A stretch of DNA of 64,000 nt from positions 2,140,001-2,204,000 of the forward strand of contig NZ_CP065424.1 of NCBI RefSeq assembly GCF_017809215.1, in the 5' to 3' direction. Position 1 is the first letter of the stretch, and each line of letters begins with the position of its first letter. The position numbers and the translations under genes were made by a program. This DNA is from Heyndrickxia oleronia (GTDB taxonomy: Bacteria; Bacillota; Bacilli; Bacillales; Bacillaceae_C). This document shows, piece after piece, positions 44,352 to 53,279 of this stretch. The notes beneath the pieces are model-generated. The model saw only the letters and a list, made by a program, of their open reading frames with translations. It did not search any database and was not told where the DNA came from.

Positions 44352-44966
44352 TTATTTAGATCTATATCTTCTAAAATAATGGTAGAAGAAATAGAGGGTC
44401 AAGGATGCTACAGCAATGAATACAATCGGTTTAATGTAAGCAGTTGCAACCTCACTGATTGTGTTCCAATGTTGGTTTAACTGCATTCCTATAAGAAGGA
44501 ACAGGATGGTCCATGGCAACATAGCTGCAATCGTATATAAAAGAAATTGGTAGAACGGCATCCTAGCGATGCCCGCTGGAATCGAGATAGCATGTCGAAC
44601 GATGGGGATAAATCTTGCTAGGAAAATAACAATTGTACCATATCTTTCGAACCAAGATTCAGCAGCATCTAAGTGATTTCTTTTAATCAAAAGGAAACGC
44701 CCATATTTTTCAAAAAATGGTCTGCCACCATAGCTACCTAACCAATACAAAAAAACTTGTGCCATTGTCCCACCTATGATTCCCGCTAACAAGGCAGAAA
44801 AAAATGAAATTTTCCCACCAGAAATGAGAAACCCACCATAGCCTAATACGATTTCACTAGGGATCACTTCAATCATAAGGGCAAAAGCAATTCCGAAAAA
44901 ACCATGTTGGCCAAGTGTTTCTAATGTGTTTGTTATCCATTCGCTAGACAATACCCTCAACTCCAT
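44352..44966 (-). CDS. DedA-family membrane protein
   Basis: 204 residues with about five hydrophobic segments. DedA signatures: a glutamate in IEVIPSEIVLGYGG, GGTMAQVFLYWLGSYGG, and the Arg-rich FLARFIPIVRHAISIPAG. Members of the DedA superfamily, including UptA, recycle undecaprenyl phosphate across the membrane. The gene starts one base after the uppP stop, so both are co-translated. This pairing supports a C55-P recycling role. Confidence 0.88.
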   Translation of the reverse strand: MELRVLSSEWITNTLETLGQHGFFGIAFALMIEVIPSEIVLGYGGFLISGGKISFFSALLAGIIGGTMAQVFLYWLGSYGGRPFFEKYGRFLLIKRNHLDAAESWFERYGTIVIFLARFIPIVRHAISIPAGIARMPFYQFLLYTIAAMLPWTILFLLIGMQLNQHWNTISEVATAYIKPIVFIAVASLTLYFFYHYFRRYRSK

Positions 44967-45749
44967 TTAAAAAATTCCCAACCATTGCAATAGAATGATG
45001 GAGATTCCAAGTGTCCAAACATAATAGGCAAAGATTTTCAAAGATTTTCTCTTTAAAAAATTGACCATTCCAACAATTGCTAGATACCCAAAGATGGCTG
45101 ATGCAATTGTACCGATAAGAAGTCCAAATAAAGTAACGGATTCAACTTGTCCTACTATAAGATCTTTTCCTTGTAGAACTATCCCACCTAAAATGGCTGG
45201 AGTTGATAACAAAAAAGAAAAATATGCTGCTGTTTGTCTATCCAATTTTCTCATCAATCCGGCAGCAATCGTTAATCCTGATCTTGATAAGGCCGGGAAG
45301 ATTGCAGCAGCTTGAAATGTGCCAATGATTAGCGCGTCGGAATATTTGATATCTTCAAGCTTTTTACTACCCTTTTTTGCTTTCTCTGCAAACCAAAGCA
45401 CCCCTCCAGTTACGAGAAATTCCCAACCAATTGTTACCCCAGTTTTAGAGATTTCTTCAAAGTAATCTTTTAGTGAAAATCCGACGATCACTGCAGGAAT
45501 TGTACCAATCACCATAATGAGGCTCAATTTGCTAAATGGGTGACGTATCATTTTCCATAAATCATCCTTATAAACCACAATAATTGCAAGAAGAGTACCT
45601 ACATGGAGCATTGTATCAAGAAAAAGGCCAGCTTCATCTAATCCAAATAGATGTCTTCCAATATACAAATGTCCGGTACTTGAGATTGGCAGAAACTCAG
45701 TTAAACCTTGGATAATTCCTAAAATGAACGCCTCAATATTGGATAACAT
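44967..45749 (-). CDS. uppP: undecaprenyl-diphosphatase UppP (BacA)
   Basis: 260 residues from ATG 45749 with AGGTGA upstream; an in-frame extension to 45806 lacks a ribosome site. The active-site motifs are QGLTEFLPISSTGH (Glu-rich first motif) and PALSRSGLT (second). Eight or so membrane segments. It removes a phosphate from C55-PP released by wall synthesis and gives bacitracin resistance. The downstream dedA could return the C55-P product to the inner face. Confidence 0.94.
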   Translation of the reverse strand: MLSNIEAFILGIIQGLTEFLPISSTGHLYIGRHLFGLDEAGLFLDTMLHVGTLLAIIVVYKDDLWKMIRHPFSKLSLIMVIGTIPAVIVGFSLKDYFEEISKTGVTIGWEFLVTGGVLWFAEKAKKGSKKLEDIKYSDALIIGTFQAAAIFPALSRSGLTIAAGLMRKLDRQTAAYFSFLLSTPAILGGIVLQGKDLIVGQVESVTLFGLLIGTIASAIFGYLAIVGMVNFLKRKSLKIFAYYVWTLGISIILLQWLGIF

Positions 45750-45906
45750 ATAATCACCTACTTCTTGAGTAAAATAAATATGGACAACTATAATAAACAT
45801 ATGCAAGTCCGATGGAAATAATAATGAAGAAAAAATTTTCCGAAATGAAACTAAAAGTGAAAATTTAACGTATATTCACTAGTAAGAATAAAAGGAGGGG
45901 TTATCA

Positions 45907-46230
45907 TTGGTATCACAAGAGGAAAAATTATTAGCAGCTGGAATATATATCACAAGCTTTTTTACAACGATCATAGGTCCTTTAATCATATGGTTAATTA
46001 AAAAAGACGATTCTGAATTTATTAATGCACATGGAAAAGCATACTTTAATTTTATTATTTCTTATTTTATATACAGTATTATTTTCGGGATTCTCGTTAT
46101 CGTTCTAATTGGAATTGTATTGCTTTGGTTACTTGGAATCGTTGTATTTGTATTTACGATCATAGGTGCCGTCAAAGCCTTTCAGGGTGAGCGTTATAAA
46201 ATTCCTTTTACCTTTGAATGGATTAAATAA
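45907..46230 (+). CDS. DUF4870-like membrane protein
   Basis: 107 residues with three hydrophobic segments and the pattern GPLIIWLIKKDDSEFINAHGKAYFNF, as in DUF4870 (Tic20-like) proteins. Function unknown. TTG start after AAAGGAGGGG. A terminator and repeat copy B follow. Confidence 0.82.
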   Translation: MVSQEEKLLAAGIYITSFFTTIIGPLIIWLIKKDDSEFINAHGKAYFNFIISYFIYSIIFGILVIVLIGIVLLWLLGIVVFVFTIIGAVKAFQGERYKIPFTFEWIK

Positions 46231-46240
46231 ATCTGTTTTA

Positions 46241-46275
46241 AAGAATGACTGAAGTTGTGGTCATTCTTTTTTTTT
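46241..46275 (+). terminator. terminator after the DUF4870-like gene
   Basis: AAGAATGAC (46241-46249) and GTCATTCTT (46260-46268), 10-nt loop, long T run. Confidence 0.9.
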
Positions 46276-46430
46276 GGCTCTTTTTTCAAATATTGTTGCT
46301 ATTTATGTAAAGTAATACCTAATAAATATCGACTGAGGATCGCTACACTCCATTAGAACCGCTAGAATCCTTTTTAAGATAAAAAGCCGATCAGTTAGGC
46401 TTTTACACAAGCATCAAACGATGTGAAAAC
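46276..46430 (+). repeat. dispersed intergenic repeat, copy B
   Basis: Starts GGCTCTTTTTTCAAATATTG then TTGCTATTTATG, and ends with GGCTTTTACACAAGC and AAAACAG. It aligns with copy A over both ends and the middle (AATATC ... CTGA-GATCGCTA). It begins in the T run of the preceding terminator. Confidence 0.75.
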
Positions 46431-46460
46431 AGTTTTTTGACATTAATAATTAAACTATTG

Positions 46461-46511
46461 CTATTCATGATTATCTGTTCTATTATTTATATAACAGATA
46501 ATCATGAATAG
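46461..46511. repeat. 19-bp perfect inverted repeat before the ABC unit
   Basis: CTATTCATGATTATCTGTT (46461-46479) and its exact complement (46493-46511), 13-bp AT spacer TATTATTTATAT-like. No T run follows, so it is not a terminator. It ends 11 bp before the SD of the first gene of the ABC unit and could be an operator or a leader hairpin. Confidence 0.8.
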
Positions 46512-46535
46512 TAATTAGAGCAGGAGAGGATAAAG

Positions 46536-46751
46536 GTGGAAAATATTTATGAGGTGTTAAAAGAAATAAATTGGGGATTGATTGCGCCCATCATAATTAT
46601 TCAATTTTTGTTAGTTATTATTGCGGTCATTGATCTAATACGCAATAAACAAACCAATGGTCCTAAATGGATGTGGGTATTGATTATTTTATTTATAAAT
46701 ATAGTTGGTCCAATTATCTATTTCATTGTAGGAAGGAGACACAATAGATGA
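46536..46751 (+). CDS. PLDc_N-type small membrane protein (YxlE-like)
   Basis: 71 residues, two membrane helices (about 15-34, 47-65) separated by NKQTNGPKWMW, the PLDc_N pattern. B. subtilis YxlE, a partner in the sigY operon, has the same build. GTG start after AGGAGAGG. It overlaps the ATPase gene by 4 nt. In B. subtilis YxlE helps keep sigma-Y inactive; no sigma gene is present here. Confidence 0.8.
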   Translation: MENIYEVLKEINWGLIAPIIIIQFLLVIIAVIDLIRNKQTNGPKWMWVLIILFINIVGPIIYFIVGRRHNR

Positions 46752-47656
46752 GTATCTTGAAGATAAAAAATTTAAAGAAAGAATATAAAGGGAAAACGGC
46801 GGTTGACACAATTAGTTTTTCACTAGAAGAAGGAAAATGTACTGCATTATTAGGTCCCAATGGTGCAGGTAAAACAACCACTCTTAATATGATTGCAGGG
46901 CTGATCACTCCAACGAGTGGGAAAGTCTTTTCTCCTAATTATCCAAATCAAAAGGATTTAAGAGGTATGATTGGTTTTCTTCCTCAATATCCAGCATTTT
47001 ATGATTGGATGAGTGGAGAAGAATATTTATCTTTTGTTGGTCGATTAACAAATATTGAAAGCAATAGATTAAATCAAAGAATTGATGAACTAATTGAAGT
47101 GGTTGGTTTAATGGAGGGGAGAAAGCGTAGAATTGGACAATATTCGGGAGGAATGAAACAGAGGCTTGGAATTGCTCAAGCGCTCATCCATAAGCCGCAG
47201 ATTCTTATTCTCGATGAACCAGTTTCAGCATTAGATCCATTCGGTCGCAGGGAAATCATCGATTTAATTAAACTGATGAAAACGGAAACCACGATATTAT
47301 TTTCAACGCATATTTTAAATGATGCAGAAGAGGTTTGTGATCAGGTATTACTGTTAAATAATGGCGAGTTAATAGAGGATGGGAATATCGTTGATGTAAG
47401 AGCAAAGCATTCCAGTCAAATGATTCGACTAACTTTTTCAACTAATCCAAAGTTATTACTTCCTCGCTTTCAGAAATATTCATGGGTAGAAAAGATAGAG
47501 CAAAATGAAAAAGTCATCGTACTGTATGTAAAGGATCTACAGGTTGGAAGACAACAACTACTTAAAATGGCAAGTGAAGAGAATTGGCCATTAGATAGTT
47601 TTGATTTATGTCAACTTTCGTTAGAAGAGATATTTAGAAAAGTGGTGAAAGAATGA
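46748..47656 (+). CDS. ABC transporter ATP-binding protein (YxlF-like)
   Basis: 302 residues. Walker A GPNGAGKTT, Q-loop GFLPQYPAFYDW, signature YSGGMKQR, Walker B ILILDEPVSALD and the switch His in STHIL are complete. The last 80 residues form the extra C-terminal domain usual in ABC-2 type exporters. It couples ATP hydrolysis to the permease encoded by the overlapping next gene. Substrate unknown. Confidence 0.93.
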   Translation: MSILKIKNLKKEYKGKTAVDTISFSLEEGKCTALLGPNGAGKTTTLNMIAGLITPTSGKVFSPNYPNQKDLRGMIGFLPQYPAFYDWMSGEEYLSFVGRLTNIESNRLNQRIDELIEVVGLMEGRKRRIGQYSGGMKQRLGIAQALIHKPQILILDEPVSALDPFGRREIIDLIKLMKTETTILFSTHILNDAEEVCDQVLLLNNGELIEDGNIVDVRAKHSSQMIRLTFSTNPKLLLPRFQKYSWVEKIEQNEKVIVLYVKDLQVGRQQLLKMASEENWPLDSFDLCQLSLEEIFRKVVKE

Positions 47657-48432
47657 ATCAATTTTTTATTTTTATAAAAAAAGAAAACACTGAGTCCTTG
47701 AGAAACTATAGATGGTTATGGATGCCTTTACTATTTATCCTTTTAGGGATTATGCAACCAGTTACAACTTACTATTTGCCTAAAATTATTGATTCCTTAG
47801 GAGATCTACCGGAAGGTACAGTGATAGAAATACCATTACCACATGCACCTGAGGTTTTATTCAGTACTTTAACCCAACAATTTAATATGATTGGTTTACT
47901 GGTAATAGTTTTAGCTTTTATGTCTTCTGTTACGGCAGAAAGGAAAAATGGTAGTGCTGCACTGATATTAGTGAAACCAGTTTCATTTTCTTCCTATATG
48001 ATCGCAAAATGGGTGATGGCTTTACTTATTGTTTGGTTTTCTTACTTTATGGGAATGATGGCAAATTGGTATTATACATACCAATTATTTGAATTAGTAA
48101 ATCTATCACTTATGCTTAAAGGAATGTTCCTATATGGGTTATGGCTAACATTAATTGTAACCTTAATCTTTTTCTTCGGAAGTATGTCAAATACCTCTGG
48201 AGTTACTGCAGCTTTAACACTTGTCGTTACAATCGTTCTGAGCTTTCTTTCTTCGGTTTTATCTGAAAAATTAGATTGGATACCCTCAAATATCCTAAAA
48301 TATACAGGAGAATTATGGACGAATGGCTATCTAAGTAAAGGAACAATTCCTACGGTTATCATTACTATATGTTTAATTATCATACTGATTGTATCTTCTC
48401 TATCAATTTTTAAAAGAAAAGAATTAATTTAG
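47653..48432 (+). CDS. ABC-2 type permease (YxlG-like)
   Basis: 259 residues with six membrane segments. ALILVKPVSFSSYMIAKW is the usual NatB/NosY-like coupling region. It overlaps the ATPase by 4 nt (ATGA), so both are made in balance. Order PLDc_N protein, ATPase, permease equals yxlE-yxlF-yxlG. Substrate unknown. Confidence 0.88.
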   Translation: MNQFFIFIKKENTESLRNYRWLWMPLLFILLGIMQPVTTYYLPKIIDSLGDLPEGTVIEIPLPHAPEVLFSTLTQQFNMIGLLVIVLAFMSSVTAERKNGSAALILVKPVSFSSYMIAKWVMALLIVWFSYFMGMMANWYYTYQLFELVNLSLMLKGMFLYGLWLTLIVTLIFFFGSMSNTSGVTAALTLVVTIVLSFLSSVLSEKLDWIPSNILKYTGELWTNGYLSKGTIPTVIITICLIIILIVSSLSIFKRKELI

Positions 48433-48508
48433 AAGTAACTAGATAGGAATATATTCTTGTTATATTCATATAATAGAAAGAATCTTCATTGATAGGGTGA
48501 ATTGAAAG

Positions 48509-49270
48509 ATGAATATAAAAGAATACTATTCCTATAAGACTAAATTATATTTGCAGCAAATAATCATTATCGGGATATATATGACCATTTGTTTATTTAT
48601 TCTTTTGAATACTAGTTTTTCCTTAATCGCTAAATGGGCAGTATGTCTTCTTTTTATTGTTATCCTCTATTATTTAATAAAATATTATTATTATGTCTTT
48701 CGCGAAATAAAATCTTCTATTCCATTTGATTCTCAAGAGAAAGAGTTACCTTCTTATGATCGCTTCTTATTCGTTCTTTCTGCAACTCCCTTTCTACAAT
48801 TGAAATTTTTTAAAAGTAATGGACTTTGCGCATGGAAGATTGCACCTTATAATACAAACGGTAAGAAGTGGAGTAACCTCAATCATACATTTAAAAGTAT
48901 GTATATGATCCAAAATCACAGTGGAAGCAACTGTGTATACATTGAAATAAGTAAAAACAAGAAGAAAGCTACAAAAATGATTCTACCATCGAAAACAATA
49001 GAAATGTATCCTAAGAAAGAAAATTGGAGAACATTGTGTTTTTCAGTGGAAAATAATCAGTTTACGATTAATAAGAGTTTGGCAACAATAAAAATTTGTA
49101 AGGATGATCAAGTTATTTCGAAAATTACCAAAGGTGTTATGCCTTTAAACTGGCAAAAACACTTTTCACCCAATACACCAATCATTGAGTTTACAGAAAC
49201 TATGAATGAAAGGGATTTTTTTATTTGTATTGGACTATTGATTTATCTTTATCATGTTTACTACGATTAA
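48509..49270 (+). CDS. uncharacterised membrane-anchored protein
   Basis: 253 residues: two adjacent membrane segments (about 15-35 and 40-62) and a soluble domain rich in Lys, Asn and Ser, with four Cys and no recognised motif. It lies 76 nt after the ABC permease; no terminator separates them, so it may be co-transcribed. Family not recognised. Confidence 0.65.
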   Translation: MNIKEYYSYKTKLYLQQIIIIGIYMTICLFILLNTSFSLIAKWAVCLLFIVILYYLIKYYYYVFREIKSSIPFDSQEKELPSYDRFLFVLSATPFLQLKFFKSNGLCAWKIAPYNTNGKKWSNLNHTFKSMYMIQNHSGSNCVYIEISKNKKKATKMILPSKTIEMYPKKENWRTLCFSVENNQFTINKSLATIKICKDDQVISKITKGVMPLNWQKHFSPNTPIIEFTETMNERDFFICIGLLIYLYHVYYD

Positions 49271-49384
49271 TAATATTGTCATTCCGGAGATTCATCTATA
49301 TAATATTAAATTGTGGCTAATCTGTATTTTCTTACAGATAAAAGCGGGTTGGGAGAGGGACAACTAAATATAGGTGTCAAATAA

Positions 49385-50668
49385 ATGGATAAGAAGGGTA
49401 TTTTCCAGATTAAAAATCATCAGACAACAGTGAAAAAGGAAATAACAGCTGGAGTCATTGGTTTTTTTACTGTAGTATACATTATTGCTGTTAATTCCCT
49501 TATCCTTTCCGAAGCAGGGATACCCTTAGAAGGTGCTGTTATTGCAACCATCTTAACCTCTTTTTTTGGTTGTTTAATAATGGGATTATGGGCAAATTCA
49601 CCAATTATTCTTGTACCAGGTATGGGAATAAATGCATTATTCTCATATACTCTAGTACAATCGATGGGATTGACCTGGCAAGAGGCTTTAGCAGTTGTAT
49701 TTGTGTCAGGCATGATCTTTTCGATTATAGCATTTACGAGATTGGCAACCATTTTGAATACATCTATTCCTACAACATTAAAGGATGCGATAACCGTTGG
49801 GTTAGGATTATTTTTAATGCTGATTGGATTAGAAAAGGGTGGTCTTGTCGTTCGTGGTGGAACTACCATCATTGCATTAGGTAATTTAAGTGATATAAAA
49901 GTTTTGGCTACGATTATCACCTTCTTAGTATTGTTGATCCTTTTTTTGAGAAATGTAAAGGGACATTTCTTATGGACCATTCTTTTTGGAACTGGATTAT
50001 CAGCATTATTTGGAATTATACCGAAAACAGGTAAGCAAGGTTTTTCATTAGAAAATTATCAAATAGTTTTTGGTCATTTTTCTTTTGAACGGGTATGGAC
50101 GTTGCCTTTCTGGATTGCGGTATTTACAATTTCTATGGTTGTCGTGTTTGAAAATATCGGTCTTGTTCATAGTCATACAGTCCAATTAAAAAACGAAGCT
50201 AAATTTAGTAAAGGATTACAGGCAACAAGTATTTCTGCAATTTTTTCGGGTCTGCTTGGATCTAGTCCAACAGTGTCAGCGGTAGAATCAACTGCCGCAA
50301 TTACCTCTGGTGGCCGTACAGGTTTAACTGCAATCACTACTGGGGCCTTGTTTTTATTGTCCGTAGTTGCAATACCTTATATGAAAATTATACCGGATAA
50401 TGCAATTGCCCCCATCCTTATATTAATTGGCATATTGATGACTCAAAATATTCGATTTATGGATTTACGTGACATGACCGAGGCACTGCCCGCTATTTTA
50501 ATCATTGCGATGATTCCATTTACATCTAGCATTTCAGATGGAATTGCGATTGGATTTATTCTTTATCCTGTTCTGAAGCTTTCTATTGGTAAAGCAAAGG
50601 ATGTATCCATTCCTCTTTATATTATTGCAAGTTTGTTTTTTATCAATTTTTTATTACAGTATATGTAA
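49385..50668 (+). CDS. NCS2 permease, AzgA type (guanine/hypoxanthine-like)
   Basis: 427 residues, about 12-13 membrane segments. AzgA-group motifs: GFFTVVYIIAVNS, PGMGINALFSY, and the substrate-binding segment FENIGLVHSH with SPTVSAVESTAAITSGGRTG. Members import purine bases with protons (PbuG, PbuO in B. subtilis). No purine riboswitch is visible in the 114-bp upstream gap, only a small ATCTGTA/TACAGAT hairpin near 49320. Confidence 0.88.
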   Translation: MDKKGIFQIKNHQTTVKKEITAGVIGFFTVVYIIAVNSLILSEAGIPLEGAVIATILTSFFGCLIMGLWANSPIILVPGMGINALFSYTLVQSMGLTWQEALAVVFVSGMIFSIIAFTRLATILNTSIPTTLKDAITVGLGLFLMLIGLEKGGLVVRGGTTIIALGNLSDIKVLATIITFLVLLILFLRNVKGHFLWTILFGTGLSALFGIIPKTGKQGFSLENYQIVFGHFSFERVWTLPFWIAVFTISMVVVFENIGLVHSHTVQLKNEAKFSKGLQATSISAIFSGLLGSSPTVSAVESTAAITSGGRTGLTAITTGALFLLSVVAIPYMKIIPDNAIAPILILIGILMTQNIRFMDLRDMTEALPAILIIAMIPFTSSISDGIAIGFILYPVLKLSIGKAKDVSIPLYIIASLFFINFLLQYM

Positions 50669-50684
50669 TTTTGTTAGACATTTT

Positions 50685-50718
50685 GAGGGGGAATCAATTA
50701 TGGATTCACCCTCTTTTT
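50685..50718 (+). terminator. terminator after the purine permease
   Basis: GAGGGGGAATC (50685-50695) and GATTCACCCTC (50703-50713), one mismatch, six T. Confidence 0.88.
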
Positions 50719-50826
50719 CTATTTTTTGAATATAGACTTTTATCCTAGTAATTTGATAACATACATTTAGTAGAGAATCGTATATATTTTGAAATATTAT
50801 GCATTTTAAAGCAGGGAGAGAGCTCG

Positions 50827-52080
50827 ATGGAAGTTTTTGTTGCACGTCAGCCCATTTTTAATATTGATAATAGGGTTGTTTCATATGAATTATTGTATCG
50901 GAATGATAATGTCAATTCCTTCCCAAATATTGATGGGGATCAAGCAACTGCTGACGTAATTATTAACAGTTTTTTTAATATTGGTATAGATAATCTTTCA
51001 TCAGGACTACCATGTTTTATTAATTTTACTGAAAACCTTCTTAAGCATAAGGTTCCAACTTATTTCTCACCAAGGGATATAGTGATTGAGATACTTGAAA
51101 ATGTTACTCCTTCTCGAGAATTAGTAGAAATATGTAGAGAATTAAAAAAGCTAGGTTATAAAATTGCATTGGATGATTATATTTTTTATAGTAATAATCT
51201 GTATTCATTAGAATTATTAAAATTTGTGGATATAGTAAAAATAGATTTTATGAATACGAATAAAATCGAAAGAAAAGAAATAGAAAAAATTATTCAATCG
51301 TTTAACATAAAATTACTGGCTGAAAAAGTTGAAACGAAGGAGCAGTTTGAAGAGGCTAAACAAAATGGCTATACGTATTTTCAAGGCTATTATTTTAGTC
51401 AACCTGTAATTATTTCAACATTTGATATTCCAGCATCTTTTCATTCGTACTTACAAATCGTTCGTTTATTATCTAATGAAGATGTCAGCATTGAGCATAT
51501 TAGTATGATTATTGAACAAGATTTATCATTAGCTTATAAACTATTAAAACTAATAAACTCACCAGCTCACCGACCTACTCAAAAGATACACTCTATCCAT
51601 CAGGCAATTATATTACTAGGTTTAATTGAAATTAAAAGATGGATATTTATTTTAGCAATTAGGGAAAACGCTGGATGGAGACAACAACTTTCAGAAGAAG
51701 TATGTAGAACGAGCTTAACTAGAGCGAAGTTTTGTGAGTTAATATCTGAAAAGCAGTTCGGTAAATCAGAGTCACCGAAATTTTTTTTGTTAGGTCTTTT
51801 TTCTTTATTAGACGCTATCCTCTTTAAGCCAATGGATGAGGTGCTAAATCAATTATCATTGGAGGAAAGCCTTTTTAATGCATTATGTGGTGAAGAGAAT
51901 AGTATGAGGAAAGTGCTTGATTTATCGATTGCTCTGGAAAAAGCAGAATGGGAAAAAATGGATGAATTGCTGCAGATTACCGATCTTACCGAACAAGAAC
52001 TGTCAAGATTTTATCAGCAGGCATGGGAATGGAGTGACCAGGTCATGAATGAGGATTTTACATATATCTCACTTGATTGA
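50827..52080 (+). CDS. pdeH: EAL-HDOD protein, c-di-GMP phosphodiesterase type (YuxH/PdeH)
   Basis: 417 residues. N-terminal EAL domain (1-205) with ELL in place of EAL at Glu21 and conserved acidic motifs EILENV, ALDDY, KIDF and EKVET; then HDOD (210-410). B. subtilis YuxH (PdeH) has this build and degrades c-di-GMP, controlling motility versus biofilm. Metal ligands look mostly kept, so activity is plausible. GGGAGAG precedes the ATG. Monocistronic. Confidence 0.83.
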   Translation: MEVFVARQPIFNIDNRVVSYELLYRNDNVNSFPNIDGDQATADVIINSFFNIGIDNLSSGLPCFINFTENLLKHKVPTYFSPRDIVIEILENVTPSRELVEICRELKKLGYKIALDDYIFYSNNLYSLELLKFVDIVKIDFMNTNKIERKEIEKIIQSFNIKLLAEKVETKEQFEEAKQNGYTYFQGYYFSQPVIISTFDIPASFHSYLQIVRLLSNEDVSIEHISMIIEQDLSLAYKLLKLINSPAHRPTQKIHSIHQAIILLGLIEIKRWIFILAIRENAGWRQQLSEEVCRTSLTRAKFCELISEKQFGKSESPKFFLLGLFSLLDAILFKPMDEVLNQLSLEESLFNALCGEENSMRKVLDLSIALEKAEWEKMDELLQITDLTEQELSRFYQQAWEWSDQVMNEDFTYISLD

Positions 52081-52233
52081 TTTAATTTTTTATGTCACCC
52101 TTAATGTTAGGATTATGGATATATCTATTTTTAGTTTGACATAAACCCTTTTAGAAATTATTAGACATTTCTAATTAACGATAATCTTGAAGATAGAGCT
52201 TAAATTAACACATTGAATTAATGGGGGTAGGCT

Positions 52234-53217
52234 ATGAATATAAACATTCGAAAATGTCATGGGTCAGGAAATGACTTTTTATTAATAGATGAGATCTCTA
52301 TGCCATATACGTTTTCTGAAGAGGACCGTCAAAATTTGAGTATTACTCTCTGTGACAGAAATGCTGAATTAGGTGCGGACGGTATTCTCTTTGTCATGAA
52401 AAGTGATAAAGCAGATGCAAAAATGAGGGTATTTAATGCAGATGGCTCAGAGGCTTCCATGTGTGGTAATGGCTTGCGCTGTGTTGGTAGATATGTGTGC
52501 GAATTATTGCAGAAAGATGAAATAAGAGTAGAAACGATGAAGGCGATTTTGAAGGTAAATAAGTCAGATTCGATTTTTAATGAATTACCAACCTATTGTG
52601 TCGAAATATCACCAGTACTTTTTTCATTAGATGCGTTACCGATGAATCTTAATCAAGAGCAATTGGTGAATGAAAAGATACATGAACTCTCAGATCAGTT
52701 ATTATTTAGCGCAGTCGCTGTTCCAAATCCTCACCTTATAACTTTTGTAGATAAAGAAATGATGCGAACGAATACACAAAGAATGATTTCTGAATATGTA
52801 AATGGACCAAATCAGTTATTTCCTGATGGAGTTAATGTAAGCTTTGTTCATTCCGTTGAAAAAGGAGTTATCTATGTTCGTACGTTTGAGCGTGGTGTTG
52901 GTTTTACAAATGCTTGTGGAACAGCCATGTCAGCGTCATCATTAATTTCATGTATATTGTCCTTAAATAATTATGAAGAGGAAATTGATGTATATAATAA
53001 TGGTGGAAAGGTTCGTTGTGTCGTTCATAAGTCTGATCAAACATATTGGATTGAACTCATTGGAAATGCAACTTATTTATATGATGCAGAAATCATTATG
53101 AACAATAATCAAAGTTCCTTTGAGGTAAGTAGCACAACACATTACAAAGAAGAACAAATTCAATATGAACAATTAGAAACACATGCGAAAGAATATGTTG
53201 AGAGAATTCTTTTCTAA
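52234..53217 (+). CDS. dapF: diaminopimelate epimerase
   Basis: 327 residues, about 40 longer than typical DapF because of a polar C-terminal extension. The catalytic thiol pair is Cys77 (MCGNGLRC) and Cys228 (GFTNACGTAM); HGSGNDF and the FERG glutamate are present. It converts L,L- to meso-diaminopimelate for lysine and peptidoglycan. The usual GET before the second Cys is GFT. A related amino-acid racemase is the alternative. Alone; no other lysine genes nearby. Confidence 0.85.
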   Translation: MNINIRKCHGSGNDFLLIDEISMPYTFSEEDRQNLSITLCDRNAELGADGILFVMKSDKADAKMRVFNADGSEASMCGNGLRCVGRYVCELLQKDEIRVETMKAILKVNKSDSIFNELPTYCVEISPVLFSLDALPMNLNQEQLVNEKIHELSDQLLFSAVAVPNPHLITFVDKEMMRTNTQRMISEYVNGPNQLFPDGVNVSFVHSVEKGVIYVRTFERGVGFTNACGTAMSASSLISCILSLNNYEEEIDVYNNGGKVRCVVHKSDQTYWIELIGNATYLYDAEIIMNNNQSSFEVSSTTHYKEEQIQYEQLETHAKEYVERILF

Positions 53218-53243
53218 CTTAACTATGATTTAAATAAATTGTC

Positions 53244-53279
53244 AAAACGGAGCTCCTATAGAAAAGCTCCGTTTTCTTC
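53244..53279. terminator. bidirectional terminator dapF / ligD
   Basis: AAAACGGAGCT (53244-53254) and AGCTCCGTTTT (53265-53275), 10-nt loop. Good on both strands. Confidence 0.9.

Noticed and set aside
44167..44379. 70-residue plus-strand ORF starting MGIEPTRTSQ
   Set aside because: It is antisense to the T-arm-like hairpin region; this kind of peptide appears whenever such a hairpin is translated backwards. No ribosome site, and it overlaps the end of dedA.
49271..49384. Purine riboswitch before the AzgA-type permease
   Set aside because: Only a 7-bp hairpin is seen; the conserved purine-aptamer loops are absent.
49420..49980. 186-residue minus-strand ORF
   Set aside because: It lies fully antisense within the permease gene, has no SD and a Pro/Lys-rich nonsense composition.
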